Source: Onthophagus taurus (Eukaryota; Arthropoda; Insecta; Coleoptera; Scarabaeidae). Taken from it: a stretch of 64,000 nt of DNA. Location: positions 17,427,001 through 17,491,000 of the forward strand of contig NC_091972.1 in the NCBI RefSeq assembly GCF_036711975.1, in the 5' to 3' direction. The notes below the pieces were generated by a model. The model made no database searches and was not told the origin of the DNA. It saw only the letters and a list, made by a program, of their open reading frames with translations. The translations under genes and the position numbers were made by a program. This document shows, piece after piece, positions 15,001 to 24,744 of the stretch (the stretch's first letter is position 1; the number at the start of each line of letters is the position of its first letter).

Positions 15001-18000
15001 TGATGGTTTTCCAGTGCAATATGACCGAAATGTACAGTCGAGCCGAGCGCACACGAAGCTCTTGACTCGTGGGCGCTCGGCTCAGCCCTTTTAGCCAGCG
15101 ACATGTCGAATCTCACAACAGCGCTTGACCTTGAGTGTGCATTTCCCAAGATCACGACTGTACATACGTCAACATTTAGATGAGCAATATCCGAATGATC
15201 CGAATCGCATTATTAGAAGAAGTCTATTTCCGTAGGCGGCTCGTTCCCCGCATATAACTTGTTTAGATTTGTATCTATGGGGTAGACTAAAAGAACTGGT
15301 TTTTCAAGAACAAACCAACAATCAGAGAAAATATGACGGAGAGAATATGAAATGTCATTAGAAACGTGCCCAGAGCTGACACGTAAGCGGCGGTTTTTTT
15401 CTACACAAACTAAATTAAATAAATGCATCGACATTGATGGAAAACATTTCGAACATGTGCGAACTATTTTTGGCTAAACTTTGAGTAATTCTAAGTGTTT
15501 TGGTTTATTTTGTTTTCTTGTCATTGTTAATGTTTCCTTGGTCCGTTGGCCTTTAAACATGCATCAAAAAATGGTTTTGAACCAGTCCTAATCTTGAATA
15601 AAATGTGAAGGAAGGCTCTAGGTAATAATATTTTTGTGCTTTGTAATTTGTTTGCTAATGTAACTTGATCCGATTAATATATACGAATTTTTCACATTTT
15701 AAACATACGGTTTTCACTAAAATTAAACAAATTTTATGGTGACTAAGAATCTGTCAACTAAACAGTAGCGTTTCATTTAACTTTTCTTCAAAGATCACAA
15801 AAATATGTAATCGCTGCAGATAACGCCCTCTAGGTTATTTGTTATAAACCATATAGTCTCACTAAAAATATCTCTTAATAGAACTTAAAGTACTCTTTTA
15901 AACAAGAGCGAAAATATTCAAATCGATTGAATGGTCCAGGATATATTAAAATGTAAATATTTGAAAACGCATTCCCACATTATGACATACATAAGAAATG
16001 TCGCAAAACTAAAACGATACGGTATTATCCAAGCTAGCTTATCTAACTAGCGGTCGAATTACGAACTTCAATATAATTTAAAGGTATTTCTCTTGCCCAC
16101 TTTGCTGATAAGATTTTTTTTTGCAAACCTAAGGTCTTACTATTCTCGAGATACAACCGCTTCGTGATTTTATCGGGATTCCCGGTATTGTGGAGCCTTG
16201 GTTTAACTCAGAACGTAGAATGTAGTATTTCACAATTAACCCTATATCCACCCAACACTGATTAACACATTTACAGCGCCTCGAGAAAGCAAGCGACCTT
16301 GGTTTAACTCAGGATGTAAGATGTAGTATTTTGTCTTATTAACTTCAGTAAAGTTTGCAGTCAGTTGCAGCTGATTAAATCGAGGTTTTACGATTAATAT
16401 CATCACTTTAAAAACTAAAACAGATAGATCCAAAAACTTAGATGAAAAATGATGAGCTCCTAGATACGCAACTTTGCCTCCATTTAACCATTTCTGTATC
16501 TCTTATGGTTTCTGAGATTCCAATGGTGGGGGTCGAATTTGAATTACCCTGTATACTGTTTTATATGCGCTTATTTTAGTACCTGCTAAGAATATTTTCC
16601 TTAAACTGTTGTAGATCTTACATTAGCTTTCTCTATATGGTTGTTAATTTCACTTTGCTATCTTCCATCGTCTTAAAACATTGTATGTGATTTACCTGTT
16701 CTATTCGATTCGCTTCACTATCTAGTTGTAATTTTTTCGTTATCTTTTGATATGTTGGTGTTATATTGATATAGCTAACAAATTGTATTTTGTTGTTCTC
16801 CTATGCCTGTTTTATAATTTCATCCATAAGTGTTATAAATAGTAGAAGGCTACTGCACCCTCCCTGTCTCACTCCTTCATTAGGAACAAATTCTTCTGAT
16901 AGTCGGTTGTTACTTATGACCTAAGCTGCCACCGAAATTTGAGCTATCTTTTATAATTTGAAAAACCGCATGCATTTGGCGACAATCAGTCAGCAGCCAC
17001 GATTGCCTAATGCGCATCTAGCCTAAGGCATGCTCAGTTTTTTCCTTGATACACTGTCAAAAACTTGTTCTATATTGATAAAAGCTAGATACGTCTTTTT
17101 CGCCCTGATTATTTCATTGAGTGTACATGACGTGGCTCTAACAGTTGCGGTTCTATAAATATTCTCAACCTCTTTTCCACGACGTTTTCAAATATTTTTA
17201 GTCCTATGCTTAATAAAGAAATTCCTCTGCAATTACTGCAATGTTTGTATTTGTATCGTCATTTTGAGTATAGGCACTATTTGTGATACTGGCCAATCTT
17301 GTGGTATTCTTTTTTTTCTAGGCTTTATTACAAATTTTATACAGCAACTCTTCCGCATGCTTCACCATTTCCGCTGTGACGAAATCTTTTCTAGCTGCCC
17401 TTCCCAACTTCAGTCGTTTTATTGCGTTTAATTACTTCTTGTTTGGTAATTTCAATCCTGTCTGTTTCTTGTTTTTATGTTGAGATCTATGCCAGTAGTA
17501 GTTCTTGAAAATGTTGTTTATACTTCCTTATAACTTTCATATAATCAATTATTTGCCCGGATACAACATATTTGAATGATATATTACAATGTTTACTGCC
17601 ACACTTTAAGTAATCACATTTCTTTATTGTTCGACATTCAAAACTAAAATATGTACTATGTTATACTATGTATAAAAAATAGTTTGAGAATGAATGAATA
17701 GAATAGGACACAATAAAATTATTAATTAAGAAAGTAATTTGTAGGACACTAGATTGTAAAGTAGGTAAATAATTCGAAGTTTAAATCTGTACCTTTAAAC
17801 TGGTTTTTATTTATTTAATATAAGTCTAACTAGTTTCGGCCCCTGGCCATCTTCAGAGACTATTTCTATTGTTGTTAAAGAAATCACAAATAAAATTACT
17901 ATTTTACAAAATTAAAGTTCAACAAAGTTCAACAAAGAACTAATAAAGAACGTTCTTAAATTTTAACCTGTTAACGTATAGCAATTCGTGCTTAAATTTT

Positions 18001-21000
18001 ATTTTTAAAATTTGTTAAACTTTGATTTTGTAAAATAGTAATTAATAGTATGATCTTCAATTTTGATTTGTGATCTCTTTAACAATAGAAATAGTCTCTG
18101 AAGATGGCCAGGGGTCGAAACTAGTTAGACTTATATTAAATAAATAAAAACCAGTTTAAAAGTACAGATTCAAACTTCAACTTATTTACCTACTTTAAAA
18201 TTAATAACCGGTAGAATGGATTTCAATTATAATTTACTAGATTGTACTTTAATTTAGTAACTATTAACATTTTTAAAATATACTTATAAAAATTCAAAAA
18301 ATAAAATTGCGAAATTATATTGTACCTGATTTTTTGTACTTGATCGTCTCTTCACAGCCAAATTAGTCTCACTCAAACTCCTTGACATCCCATTTCGCGT
18401 AATTTTCGGCAAACAACCACCATCAGGTAAACTGGAATCTTGTCGAGACACTGTAACGTTACTACTACTCTCGCTTACACTTTCTGTACGATTTCCTTCC
18501 TGTTTACTTATAGCTCGAGGTCGATTTCTTTTCATTTTATAATCGATAACACGATCCAAAGGTAAATCCGTTAAATCAAGGTTATAGACGTGTCTTGCTA
18601 AGACTCGGGTTAAAGTTTCTAAAGTTTTCTAGAAATATTCAATTTTGAAATTTGTTCGATTCTATTTTTTTTTTTAACTTACAGCCCATTCTTTTATCAA
18701 TTCCTCCCAACCAGTTAATAATGTAAGAACGTTAAGAAATCGATCCCATAACTCTCGAGTGATTGTAACGTTCAAATTAGCTTTTATCCAGGTGACAATG
18801 AGAGTTTGAAAAATTGCGGGTGCTAATTTTCCACCTAAGGTGGCAACTTTTTTCTTTGGTGGAGATTCTCTTAGTACTAACGAAGTAATTTGTAATAATA
18901 CTAATAATAATTGCTCCCTATAATATTATAAAAACAATAATATTAAGAATTAAAAGAATAATCTTTTTATTTTCTCACCAAGTCCCACTATCCATCCTAG
19001 TATGCATTACCATGTACCTATAGATATTAAGTACTCTTTTACAAGCATCAGTCTGTTCCTCTAATAACGTTGGAACATGAGAATTAACTTCCAACAAAAA
19101 TACATTAGCGGCATGTGTCATAAATACTTGCAATAAATTCTAAAAATAATTATAATTAAATTTATTATTAACATTTATATTAAACAGATTATTTTTAAGT
19201 AAATATGTCAAATTAAAACGTTATTTTAAATTATTATTAATTTACTCAAAAATTTCTTTATATTTTTCGAAACTTACTTGTAATCCTGCTCTAACCAACA
19301 AATTTTCTTTTTGAATAGCACCCAAATACGAATCATTTCGTAATCGTCCAGGTCGAAAACCTTCAGGAACGTTGTCATCTGATACCCGAGCTACCTCCTC
19401 CATTGGTTCTTGAGCGTACGGCGGCAACTCGGTGAGATTCATCTGTATAATATCTTTATAAACAGTGATCGCTTTTCGTATCGCTATGGCATGTGCGAAA
19501 TTTAATAAAAATGCTTGCCGGTAAACTTCGTGGATGAAATTAACATTATCGCGTGAATTGTATAAGACTTCGCGAACTATTCTTGATGCAAGTTCATCGT
19601 CTGTTGGTATTGATCTCATTTGTATTGAAACATCTAAAAAAACAATAGAAATAATAATAAAAAAAAATAATAAAATCATTTTAATTAATTTACTTGAATC
19701 TAAACTGTGTTGTGCAGAATCATGTTGATGCTCATCATCTTGTTGAGATACATTTGTAACCATTGAAATCGAATTAGGTTGACTCTCGCTTGATTTCTTA
19801 GTTTGATGCGTATAATTCGCGATCCATTTAATCAAAGAAACCCGGTAAGTAATAAATTCAGTATCCGCTTCCGGTTTTCTTAACATTGGCAACTCTAAAT
19901 TTGGATTGTACAATGATGTTTCATAACAAAACTTAGGGCAAAGTTTCGGTAAATAGTACACTTTAAACATCTCCAATAAAAAATGGAAACAACGATGATG
20001 ATGCGATACTTTATCATGCCATTCCAATCTAACAACAGTTGTGACCATAAATTCAAGAACTGTATCTAAATATAACCTCGTTGTTTGTTCCGGAACTCTT
20101 TCTGTGCTTGATGGTGGTAAAATTGGAAGAGATTCGACGGCGGTAACCGGATTTTGTAAACTTGTATCGTGAAAAATGCTACTTCCCCCAGCACCGGTCG
20201 TTGATTTTGACGAATTCGTTGTTTTCGGAAAAATTCCGGGTACCAAATTGGCGAACATAGCATGAACATAGTCCGGCGCATTATCATTTAACGCTTGATA
20301 CCACATCAAAAAGTATCTTATTGCTTGTCTTCGCAGTTTTATAGAGTTTCCAGGATCGAGAAGTTTGGTTAATATATGTCCTAAAGAATGCATCTGCCAT
20401 CGTTTGTGAATTAATTCCGGAAGCAACGAAAGAACTTGTTCCAAGATCCATAACGCACATTCTAATTCTTCTTTGTGAGCTTTATGAACTGAAAAATTCA
20501 ATGTTAATATTAAAAAGTGTGATTAACTAAATGAATTTATGTATAAAGTGACTTACCTAAATGAAATGACAGCTCTGTACAAAGAAAAAAGGAAAAAATA
20601 AACATTTATTAGCATATAAATAGGAAACATTAATTTACACAGATTTAAGAATTTTAATCACCTTTAACCTCAAATAGAATAAAATAGTAAAGTTCAAAAT
20701 AGCAATCTTTACATAAAACGAACATAAGCAAAGTCAATAAAGCATTTTAAAGTCAAATATCACGGTTTTTATTAATAATAATGTTATGGTAATGACCATC
20801 ATAGGAACTTCTGGTAAAAACCTATTTCTTTAAATGTTTTCTTTTGAATAGTAAGTAAAGAATACACTCAGGAAACATTAACAATGTAGGTATACTAAAA
20901 TTAACTTTGTTTTGGAAAAATTTTTATTTATGGCACAAATATTTATAAAAGTAAACAAGATTTATAAAAATTCGCGGTATTCTGAAAAACAATTAAATTT

Positions 21001-24000
21001 ATTATTGCAACATAGGGATACGTTGCATGCATTGCATCTTGAAAAAGGTTTGGATTGAATTCCTTTTGTAGAGCACATTTCGCAGCGAGCTTTGTTTGCA
21101 GAGGAAACCACGAAGTGTATTCCACGTTCCCCAAACGAATTTCATCACTGATGCTGCAATTCAATCGCCTTCGCTTTTTGACACAGTTTTTTTTGGACTA
21201 CTGTATTCACTAATCCTTGGGCAAGCTTTCTGCGATATTCGATAGTCCGATATTCGCAGTTGGTCGGCGAGGTGTACATCCCCCCATCCATATTGGCATT
21301 GTAATTAATTATTACTGCAGGACATCGAACTTTTTGGCTTGTTCCATCTTTAGATTTTCTCTTCACATGTTTCCACGGTAATTAGAAGCTAAGAAAATGG
21401 GTTTGTTATCCATCCACTTGTAGCAACTTAATTTTTTCTTGCCATCTTATTTTTGCCATTTATTCTTCAGGACATCCCTTTCTATGTTCTCTTATTGTTC
21501 CAGATAATCCTGCCAAGAAGATAATGTTCATGATAGCTCATGAAAAATTCAATTCTGCTTCAGATAAACCAAGCGATTTGCTCTTCTGAACTGCATATAA
21601 ATTTGATTGATACATATGTCAATCAAAGATGATCACAAAACTTTTCGAAAAATACCTATAGCTGTATGACAATTCTTAAAAATGTTCTTCCACCACACCA
21701 GTTGGTAACCTATAATCTGATATATTGGTTGTATGATCACAGTTTTTCCATACACGATTATGCGTCTTATCGTGTATATTCATTTATCATAAATTAATTG
21801 ACGGATACTAAAGTAGTAATAGATTTATGTTAATACTAGTGAAGACACTTCAACTGTCACTAAATAAAATGCACGGAACATCCATATGACCTTGAGGTTG
21901 CGCGCGCAATCCGCCGCCACTTACGTCATGAAACACTCCCGCTCTTGCCCCTCGTCAACAAACTAAAATCAAAGTATTGTAGCATAGGAACCTAGACAAC
22001 CCCTTATGATAATCTTGTCTTTGGCACATTCAAGCAATATAACGTTAATAAACGTTCTTAATGAATTTTAAAAGTGGCAGGACTTTATAGTACCGATGGT
22101 CATTAAAAGGTTAAACAAATTTTTATGTTAAAGGTTAGTATAAGAGCTAACAGATGTCCTACAGTAGCTCCAAGCAAAATTCGGACACTAGAGTAATAAT
22201 ACTTTCTTACTAAAAAATATTTAAATTAAAACAGCTAGGAAAAAGAAGTAAATTATTAATTACATGTTCAAAAAACAAACACAAAATACAAAAATATATT
22301 CAATGTAATAAAAAAATATAAAAATAAACGAAAGCAGTACAAAAATGATGCACAAGCCAAACATGGTCAGTAAATAAAATTTAGAAAACATATTTATATT
22401 TTTAATAACTAATATTTAGTATGGAGGCGTTTGTTTTTTTAACCATTTTAAGCTGGTGAGGCACTGACTGTATCAATTTTTCGCAAAAAGTGGGTGGAAT
22501 TTTCTCCCATTCTTCCAACAACACGCTCTTTAACTCAGATTTATTAGAAACTTCATGTTCCCAAACTTTAATATCTAAATAATTCCATAAATTTTAATTT
22601 GGGATTTATGTCTAGGCTTTGGGGTGGCGTTTCCATTACATGAGGGCAATTATATAAGAGCCAAGAACATACTTTGTACGCCTCGTGTTTTGGATCGTTC
22701 TCTTGGTAGAATCGCCAGTCGCTGCCAAGAGATAGTTTACCCACGCTGCGAGGTAAATTGGATTTAAAATATCGAGATGCGCATTTTGATCCATTATTCC
22801 CTCGATAAAATGCAAACATCCTAGTCCAGCAGCTGAAAATGACCCTCACACCATCACAGATTTGCCATGCCACCATATTCCACAGTTGGTCTTAAATTTT
22901 TTAAATGCAGCTCCTCATTATTTCTTCTCCATACATATGGTTTACCATCAGATCCAAAAATATATTTACTTTCATCAGTAAATAGAACAGTTCTCCAAAA
23001 AGAAAAATCTTTATTTTCATGCTCTTTCACAAATATTAATCTGATGTTTTGACTCTTTTTACTGATTGACGGTTTTCTTTTTGCCTTTCTACCATGTACT
23101 ATATATATGTACTACTACCATGCATTATGGAGCATGTTTCTGATGATTGACGCACTAGCTTTCTTCCCTAGTTCATTCTCAGCAATAATAGCCAGCTTTG
23201 GTGCGCTAAGAAATGGATCCCCTTTCATTTTTCTTATTAAATTTTTTTCTTATCTCTTTGGCTTGTTTGCCACCCCAATGGGGATACTGAAGCGCTTTGT
23301 TATATCATGTACTGTAGATTTTCCTTCAAGGGAATGTTTAAGCACTAATTTTCTAATTTCAATAGTTATTTGGCCTCTTTGCCTAGACATTTCGAATTAA
23401 AAGCTAGATTTCCGCGCGAATAATACAAAAAAGTCAATTAGGGAATTCCCCTTGTCAACTATTAAAAGTTCTACATGAAATTGTTTATAACTTTTACTTA
23501 TAGCTGTCTTAATTTAGCGCTTAATTGGTTATTGTCTGAGTTTGGCTTGTGCCTAGTTTTTGTTTAGTTGTATATTTTTGTATTACAGTGAATAAATTTT
23601 TGTATTTTGAATTTGTTTTTTGAATATTTTTTGATAAGAAAGTATTATTACTCTACTGCCTGAGTTTGACTTGGAGCCACTGTATGTTAAGTATCAAATT
23701 ATCTTTTTTAGGTTATTATTAAAAATTTATAACTCAAATATTTTTTATATGTAAATATGGAATTTGAAAAATATATATATATAGAAGTGTTTAATGTAAA
23801 AAATAACTTGCTGAAAAAAGCACTTGTTAAAGCTTTCTTTCACAAATAATGTTATGTAGGTACATCAAGTTTTATTTAAAAGAATTTGAACTCACCCCGT
23901 TGTCGAAGATTATTTTCAGCTTGTATAAAACTTTCATATAAAATATGATAGATATGACTAAAATTAGCTTCAGAAAAACCTTTAGCCTCCGCAATATCGA

Positions 24001-24301
24001 CAGTATCTGTAAACAAAAAAAAATAGATGAGTAAACTCAATTATGAATCCACTTGACACCATCATTTTAACCTATGTATAACCTAAATAACAATAAATAA
24101 AGGAAGAGTTAAACATGACTCATTCACAAATAAATGAGACAATTAACAGGTGGGATGTTTGTTTATAGATAGTTCGATATAAATAACTTTCTCAGTACCT
24201 AGGATGTTTTTTAAATGTTTGATTCTGGTCGCTAAATCCTTTTTCGAGTCCTGTATCTTCGACGTTGACTTCTTTACATCGGTGATTTTCTTGCTGAACA
24301 T
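1..24301 (-). CDS. RALGAPA1: Ral GTPase-activating protein alpha subunit (catalytic), 3' end beyond the left edge
   Basis: Catalytic subunit of the RalGAP complex, which pairs with RalGAP beta and switches off Ral GTPases. I joined 14 exons on the minus strand: 24199-24301, 23896-24006, 20557-20574, 19694-20488, 19278-19633, 18979-19139, 18683-18917, 18326-18628, 11824-12406, 6875-7152, 6651-6818, 5593-6597, 4852-5541 and 1-286. All junctions are GT-AG and stay in frame for 5,092 nt (about 1,697 codons). The start MFSKK matches the family N-terminus. Other family matches are [43 protein letters not shown] and [11 protein letters not shown]. The last exon holds the RapGAP core [11 protein letters not shown], whose Asn is the expected asparagine thumb. 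Introns reach 5.9 kb and are full of transposons. The stop codon lies outside the window. The identity is recognised by family memory, not by a search. Confidence 0.95.
1161..1580. repeat. MITE family A, copy 1
   Basis: This copy in the last RALGAPA intron starts near GTTCACGACTATTG and ends near TAGTCGTGGACA. The interior (AAGTTTAAACGTCAAATGTG, CAACTTCACAACAATTTGTC) recurs at 41571-41940, about 44669-44984 and about 45470-45870. No coding capacity is seen, so it is a non-autonomous element. The superfamily is not clear. The rest of 287-2257 is AT-rich intron in which I recognise nothing else. Confidence 0.65.
2258..4601 (-). mobile_element. Tc1/IS630-like DDE transposon, dead, split by a nested MITE
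   Basis: Terminal inverted repeats share the core GGTACGATATTTGTTGA at both ends, and both ends abut TA dinucleotides, the usual target of this superfamily. Transposase pieces lie on the minus strand. The piece at about 4460-4160 carries [16 protein letters not shown] and DNAPYHN. The piece at about 2921-2459 carries [16 protein letters not shown] and [19 protein letters not shown]. The reading frame is interrupted exactly by the 1.2-kb MITE at 2923-4154. The second catalytic Asp (DNAPYH) is visible. In the expected NPIEMIW position the sequence reads NSIKMIW, so the third acidic residue is lost. The element sits in a RALGAPA intron. Confidence 0.82.
2923..4154. mobile_element. Foldback MITE (mariner-like ends) nested in a transposase
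   Basis: Its ends, TAGGGTGGTTCAAATTCG and the complement of CGAATTTGAACCATCCCCTG, are flanked by TA. The similarity of the two ends runs inward for roughly 500 bp, with matching blocks at 2930-3060/4020-4140, 3100-3180/3890-3970 and 3280-3400/3700-3800. Almost the whole element can fold back on itself around a spacer near 3420-3690. It has no coding capacity. It was inserted after the host DDE transposon, because it splits that transposon's reading frame. Confidence 0.8.
7300..9060. other. Intron stretch, possible LTR-retrotransposon remnant
   Basis: A purine run (GAGGAAGGGGG, about 7835-7845) is directly followed by TGATGTAACA, the look of a polypurine tract next to a 3' LTR. The sequence after it is non-coding, with CT-rich and GC-richer patches near 8450-8700. 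I could not find a matching second LTR or target-site duplication, so this is only a suggestion. The stretch belongs to the 4.7-kb RALGAPA intron between 7153 and 11823. Confidence 0.25.
9095..9265 (+). pseudogene. LINE endonuclease-domain fragment
   Basis: Frame-by-eye translation of the plus strand gives [16 protein letters not shown] and EGREML. This resembles the GDFN motif of apurinic-type endonucleases encoded by non-LTR retrotransposons. It is only about 60 codons long, with nothing recognisable around it, so it is a relic. Confidence 0.5.
9318..11480 (-). pseudogene. Non-LTR retrotransposon remnant (reverse transcriptase and RNase H), interrupted
   Basis: The minus strand codes for RNase H-like sequence at 9806-9318 ([32 protein letters not shown]). 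The reverse transcriptase catalytic region is near 10440-10340 ([18 protein letters not shown], where the usual YADD is changed). More reverse transcriptase sequence continues beyond 11254. The MITE at 10452-11253 splits it. Several frame breaks show it is dead. The RNase H domain after the reverse transcriptase suggests the R1/I/Jockey group. Confidence 0.65.
10452..11253. mobile_element. Foldback MITE with TACAGGGTGATTC-type ends
   Basis: An 802-bp element flanked by TA on both sides. Its ends GGTGATTCACATAAGAACCG and the complement of CGGTTCTTATGTGAATCACC continue as inverted repeats for more than 100 bp (CAGGGACATGTAGAGGACAA, AAGATGATTTA). A second, inner pair of inverted arms (10867-10985 and about 10990-11095, sharing GACACGTATTTCGTAATG and AGTCGGCT) brackets the centre. 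No coding capacity is seen. It lies inside a LINE reverse transcriptase, so it arrived after that LINE. Confidence 0.8.
13630..13860 (-). pseudogene. LINE reverse transcriptase fragment (weak)
   Basis: The minus strand reads [14 protein letters not shown], like the KYLG motif of the reverse transcriptase thumb region in non-LTR elements. It is short and broken. The large RALGAPA intron around it (12407-18325) is otherwise mostly unrecognised AT-rich sequence and MITE debris, such as the CCTGTATA ends near 14755 and 16548. Confidence 0.4.
15030..15165. repeat. Short hairpin or MITE with GC-rich stem
   Basis: The outer ends ATGTACAGTCG and CGACTGTACAT are inverted repeats. Just inside, GAGCCGAGCGC is mirrored by GCGCTCGGCTC around a loop of about 24 bases. 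The GC-rich stem stands out in AT-rich intron sequence. No gene is recognised here. Confidence 0.5.
16560..17560 (-). pseudogene. LINE reverse transcriptase relic
   Basis: Minus-strand translation gives pieces of a non-LTR reverse transcriptase. They are [14 protein letters not shown] at about 17110-17060 and NEGVRQGG followed by [13 protein letters not shown] at about 16890-16800. Stops and frame changes separate the pieces, so it cannot be functional. It lies in the RALGAPA intron between exons 8 and 9. Confidence 0.6.
17757..18198. mobile_element. MITE with long terminal inverted repeats
   Basis: Left arm (GTAGGTAAATAA..., AATATAAGTCTAACTAGTTT, GGCCATCTTCAGAGAC) and right arm (GTCTCTGAAGATGGCC, AAACTAGTTAGACTTATATT, TTATTTACCTACTTTA) are near-perfect inverted copies of about 140 bp around a spacer of roughly 150 bp. 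A fragment of the same family (AAGTCTAACTAGTTTCGG) occurs at about 44283-44330. It is non-coding and lies about 130 bp from RALGAPA exon 8. Confidence 0.8.
20940..21620 (-). pseudogene. piggyBac-type transposase C-terminal remnant
   Basis: The minus strand near 21366-21150 reads [18 protein letters not shown], then NYNANMDGG and [11 protein letters not shown]. This resembles the conserved (K)KDG...CP..(V)..YN..MGGVD part of piggyBac and PGBD transposases. The VD of the catalytic MGGVD is altered and frame changes follow, so it is dead. No TTAA-flanked ends were found. It lies in the RALGAPA intron between the microexon and exon 2. Confidence 0.55.
22162..23682 (-). mobile_element. Tc1-like transposon, nearly full length, inactive
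   Basis: A 1,521-bp element with both ends intact: TACAGTAGCTCCAAGC on the left, and on the right the complement of CTTGGAGCCACTGTA. The flanking TA and the further match GAGTAATAATACTTTCTTA continue the inverted repeat for about 50 bp. The transposase runs on the minus strand from about 23400 to 22560: N-terminal [16 protein letters not shown], then [35 protein letters not shown] and [11 protein letters not shown]. The two Asp motifs are visible, but NPIE is replaced by NPKL and there are stops and frameshifts. It lies in a RALGAPA intron. Confidence 0.85.
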
Positions 24302-24744
24302 TTTCAATAATGATTGTTAGGGGCTGCATAATCCTTAAACGTTACAATCGCACATTTCGCGCAATAATAAACCAATTACACCTCCGGGTATGTTTTTATT
24401 TCGTGAATGTATCACATTTTCCTACACTTTTCGTGTTGACGTACACTTGCTCGCTATCCTCGTCTCTTTAAACGCCATCTATTGAGATATTACAACATTA
24501 CGTGTATTTGAGAATATTTTTATTTTTCGATGTTGAAAAATTAAAGAATATTATAATAAATATATTACTATAAAAGTTTCATTGATGTAACAAGGAAAAA
24601 TGTTAAAAATATCGAAAATATCCTCAACCTAAAATACAAACATGTTAAAGTCTTTGTCTATTTTACCGGCATTTAGTTACCTGTCATAAAAGTGCGTTTT
24701 ATTTAAATTTAACAATTTTCATAAATTTCGTTAATTAGCCCATA
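24302..24744. promoter_or_regulatory. Head-to-head spacer between RALGAPA and MLH3
   Basis: The start codons of RALGAPA (minus) and MLH3 (plus) are 443 bp apart and point away from each other, so the 5' UTRs and promoters of both genes must lie here or overlap. The spacer is AT-rich with no repeat recognised. I cannot place a TATA box or initiator with confidence. Confidence 0.6.
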
